Below are positions 29,922-32,470 of a stretch of DNA of 32,470 nucleotides, piece after piece. Source of the DNA: a virus. The stretch's first letter is position 1. Each line of letters opens with the position of its first letter. The position numbers and the translations under genes are program-made. The notes beneath the pieces are model-generated. The model worked only from the letters and a program-made list of their open reading frames with translations. It ran no database searches and had not been told where the DNA came from. Where the stretch lies: the IMG/VR virus record IMGVR_UViG_3300005833_000004, positions 1-32,470 of that record; one strand, written 5' to 3'.

Positions 29922-31937
29922 TTATTGCACTGGCACTGGTGGTGGCACACTTGGGTTATCTATGCCAGCTAAGTTCTTCATCAAATCCATACCACCATCT
30001 GATTCTAGTTGACCCTGTACTGCATGTTGCATAGGCTGCCCACCCATTTTACCTAGCTCCTGATTTAATGCATCCATACCTGTCCCCATACCACCAGGTT
30101 GCTGCATAGGTGCTGTGCCACCCATCTGTCCACCAGCATTATCTGGCGTTGGTTGTGGGTTGTACCCCTCAATTACAAATCGCTCAATTTCATCCAAACC
30201 AAGCATCCTAGCTATCTCTAGCTGCAAATTGTGATAGTTAAGATTAGCTTTTGTTTCAGGATACTGGCTGCACACTTGAAGGAATTGCAATAACTTGTTG
30301 AGCTTATAGTCCTTATCAACTACATGGTCAGCTCCAACTGGCATTAATTTAAAATCATTTTGTAGCTCTTCAACACCCACAGCAACATAATCGAATTCGC
30401 CCGGCTCTGCCCCTGGGATTCTGACAATCTCATCCTCAGACTGAAATTGCTGAATCTGCCTAAATAACTTCTCAAGCAAAACAATCAATCCTGTCTCTTC
30501 AATATGCTTGTGTACACCAGCTAGACGATTACCCCCAGCATCCCTGGTAGCTATAATTTCCTGGGCAGTAACTCGTTCCCCACTCCGTCCCTGACCTACG
30601 CCTACAAAGGTTCCAGTACCCGTGTTTTTGTCTATACGTTGCTCTAAAAATTGAGACTCCTCATAGGTCACAACATAAGCCTGTGGCATTTCTATAGGCT
30701 TAATGCTACCCATCTGAGATACAGGAAAGATTTTTCCTGGTGCAGTATACATCTCATCTGGCTGCAAAGTCCCATCATTAAGGTACTCCCACATGCAGTC
30801 GGACGAAACTGACATATTATCAAGCCTGGAATTAGTCAAAATGTTTAACTCGTGCAACATTCCCAATGTAGGCTCAATCACACCAACTCCCATAGATGAG
30901 CGAACTATTGGAATGTAGTTGGTAATGACAAAAGGCTTACCACACCAATAAGGATTAGTCTCAAACCTAAGCAGCTTTGCTCCACAAACAACTGCCCTAA
31001 CATCATGGTAGGTTTTGGTCTCCAAGTGAACATCACCCCAAAACTCAAATAGCTCAATCTCATCTGACCAATTTGCATTGTCCCGCCCACTATAGACATT
31101 CAGCCCCTGATAGTATTTGACCTCATCCTTATTAGATTGGCTGGTATCGTACATCCTGACCCCAGCTTTCATTCCCCTGATGTCATCTATTGTCACACCA
31201 GTGTAGTGTCCAGAACGTATACACTGAGCCAATTCAGCCCTTGTTTTATAAAACCTTCTAATAAAATTCCCACGATTTGGGTCGCAAGATTGGGGAGAAA
31301 TGAAGACATCAAACATATCCAAGGTTTCAAAATCTGGAGCATTCTGGATTATCTTTTCCACCTCTTCGGTTTTGTAAGAAATCTTTTCTCCAAAACCCAA
31401 TGCCTTTGATGTGGGACTGTGCACTCTTACCCTAGTCTTCCATTTAGTGGTCTCATACCTCCAAGGCAAAGCAATACAGCTATTGCCTGTGATAAGCAAC
31501 TGCCTAAGAAACATTTCCCAATTTGAAATGAAATTACTCTCCCTAAGCTTCTTTTGAGTAAACTTTTTGACAACCTCCGCTAACTCAAAGTAACCGGGGT
31601 TTAGAGGTACAGCATCAAACCAATCTTGATTAGGGAAGAATGCTTGCTGCAAATAAGCGAGGATAGTTTCAACGTTATCGAAAGCCTTTCCCACATTAAT
31701 GCGGTGTCTCCAATCATTATTGACATCTCCCACTGTACGCAACATTTGTGACCGCATAGCTTCAATACTCTGGGGCGAGCCAAGATAAGCTGCCCAGCAC
31801 TCAAGCCAAGTTTCTTCCTTAGTCAGCCGTGCAATAGAAAAGGTTTTTAGCTCGTTAACAATATATCCAACAATATCTGCGTTCTCGTCTCCAAGGGTGT
31901 TGTTCTTACCAGTTACCGTCGTAATAAAATCCTTCAT
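29922..31937 (-). CDS. Portal (head-tail connector) protein
   Basis: 671 residues. The dodecameric portal through which DNA is packaged and ejected. Conserved-style segments of podovirus portals are seen: AFDNVETILAYLQQAFFPNQ and DWFDAVPLNPGY near the N-terminus, FLRQLLITGNSCIALPWRYE, DMFDVFISP, and the 'ERVTAQEIIATRDAGGNRLA' region in the C-terminal part. The last 75 residues are Gly/Met/Gln/Pro-rich, likely disordered. It is longer than T7 gp8 (536 residues), so closer in size to P22-type or other podovirus portals. ATG overlaps the terminase stop (TAATG) with SD GGAGGTG. Confidence 0.9.
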   Translation of the reverse strand: MKDFITTVTGKNNTLGDENADIVGYIVNELKTFSIARLTKEETWLECWAAYLGSPQSIEAMRSQMLRTVGDVNNDWRHRINVGKAFDNVETILAYLQQAFFPNQDWFDAVPLNPGYFELAEVVKKFTQKKLRESNFISNWEMFLRQLLITGNSCIALPWRYETTKWKTRVRVHSPTSKALGFGEKISYKTEEVEKIIQNAPDFETLDMFDVFISPQSCDPNRGNFIRRFYKTRAELAQCIRSGHYTGVTIDDIRGMKAGVRMYDTSQSNKDEVKYYQGLNVYSGRDNANWSDEIELFEFWGDVHLETKTYHDVRAVVCGAKLLRFETNPYWCGKPFVITNYIPIVRSSMGVGVIEPTLGMLHELNILTNSRLDNMSVSSDCMWEYLNDGTLQPDEMYTAPGKIFPVSQMGSIKPIEMPQAYVVTYEESQFLEQRIDKNTGTGTFVGVGQGRSGERVTAQEIIATRDAGGNRLAGVHKHIEETGLIVLLEKLFRQIQQFQSEDEIVRIPGAEPGEFDYVAVGVEELQNDFKLMPVGADHVVDKDYKLNKLLQFLQVCSQYPETKANLNYHNLQLEIARMLGLDEIERFVIEGYNPQPTPDNAGGQMGGTAPMQQPGGMGTGMDALNQELGKMGGQPMQHAVQGQLESDGGMDLMKNLAGIDNPSVPPPVPVQ

Positions 31938-32470
31938 TAATACACACCTCCATACTTCCTATTTATAGGATGACGCTTCCTATACCTCTCTAAGTGCACC
32001 TTGCTATTTCCAGCTAGCGGAACAGACACCTCAATCATTATTGCTATAGCATCCAAAAAGTCATCATGCACCCTGTTGTTGACATCCATAGAGAAATACT
32101 CAATCTCTTCCTTAAATACTGCCAGAGACAACAATGGTTTCGTCAACCAAATCTTTCTATTGGTGAAGTATGGCTCCAGCATCATTTGAATACGAGCCTT
32201 CTTTTCCCCCTTGGGCTTATACTCATTGACAACAATTGGTCTAAATCGATTAAAGCTAGATCGAAGCATGTGCGCCAGCACTAATTGGAAAGCGACAACC
32301 TCAATTGTGACTGCGTTGAGATTCCATTTGTCACAAAGCTCAAATATTGTTGCAATAATTTGCTCTGGCATCATTTTGCCAAAACGAAAATCTATGACGT
32401 GTAAGTTCCTATCTTTGTCATGCCCACCAATGAGCAACACAGTATTGTCTGCCTTCTTTTTTTGGGACAC
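31937..32470 (-). CDS. Terminase large subunit, C-terminal nuclease part (5' truncated)
   Basis: 177 codons visible; the frame continues past the right edge, so the ATPase half is outside. The RNase H-like nuclease of terminases is recognised by NAVTIEVVAFQ (Glu57 of this fragment, second metal ligand) and VHDDFLDAIAI (Asp, third ligand) near the C-terminus. The first Asp would lie just outside the window. The end is basic (RYRKRHPINRKYGGVY). It cuts the packaged concatemer. Placing the large terminase right before the portal differs from T7, where it is at the end of the late genes. Confidence 0.85.
   Translation of the reverse strand: MSQKKKADNTVLLIGGHDKDRNLHVIDFRFGKMMPEQIIATIFELCDKWNLNAVTIEVVAFQLVLAHMLRSSFNRFRPIVVNEYKPKGEKKARIQMMLEPYFTNRKIWLTKPLLSLAVFKEEIEYFSMDVNNRVHDDFLDAIAIMIEVSVPLAGNSKVHLERYRKRHPINRKYGGVY

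Noticed and set aside
1-32470. tRNA genes, CRISPR arrays, insertion sequences, integrase and attachment sites
   Set aside because: I scanned for these by eye and saw none; long flanking repeats or transposase motifs are absent, so no lifestyle claim is made.

Overview
The window is about 32.5 kb of a tailed-phage genome with a T7-like (short-tailed, podovirus-type) virion module. The likely host is a cyanobacterium. Evidence for the host is a 58-residue gene at 3099-3275 that matches the C-terminal domain attached to Mo-dependent nitrogenase-type proteins, a family I know only from cyanobacteria, plus one HIP1 octamer (GCGATCGC, 17166). HIP1 is far rarer here than in most cyanobacterial chromosomes, so the DNA looks phage-like rather than chromosomal. 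I see no integrase, RNA polymerase, DNA polymerase, holin, tRNA or CRISPR array, so lifestyle (lytic, temperate or plasmid-like) cannot be settled. Both ends cut through genes: a recombinase at the left and the large terminase at the right.

Layout. (1) Bases 1-2781, plus strand: recombination block with a Sak/DUF1071-type single-strand annealing protein, a basic-tailed small protein, a PD-(D/E)XK (RecB/Cas4-like) nuclease, a winged-helix regulator and a 56-residue acidic protein, closed by a clear intrinsic terminator. (2) Bases 2820-3275: two small proteins. (3) Bases 3463-7561, plus strand: a tightly overlapping operon with an HTH protein, an acidic protein, three small membrane proteins, an FtsK/HerA-like ATPase with a probable membrane hairpin, a small protein and a flavin-dependent thymidylate synthase (ThyX). 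An intrinsic terminator lies inside this operon at 4175-4225 and another closes it at 7570-7613. (4) Bases 32470-7545, minus strand, in order of transcription: terminase, portal, scaffold, capsid, (terminator), tail tubular A, tail tubular B/nozzle, two small proteins (one of the N4 gp49/Sf6 gp66 family), three ejection-type proteins, a fourth ejection-type protein, a small protein, a T7-type tail fibre and a small tail protein. The two transcription units converge at about 7.55 kb.

The most unusual part is a 2.8 kb cassette (about 13.15-15.9 kb) inside the ejection-protein cluster. It has its own consensus sigma-70 promoter, an antirepressor-like regulator, a ribbon-helix-helix protein, a structured leader, a DndC/PAPS-reductase-like PP-loop enzyme, a bidirectional terminator and one plus-strand beta-rich protein divergent from the last ejection protein. 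It looks like a self-regulated cargo ('moron') insertion. Two virion proteins also carry enzyme domains: one combines an M23 endopeptidase with a lytic transglycosylase, and another carries an ADP-ribosyltransferase-like fold.

No stretch longer than about 190 bases lacks a gene candidate. The longest gap, 3276-3462, holds an inverted repeat and is described below. All functional names rest on reading motifs by eye; no database search was run.
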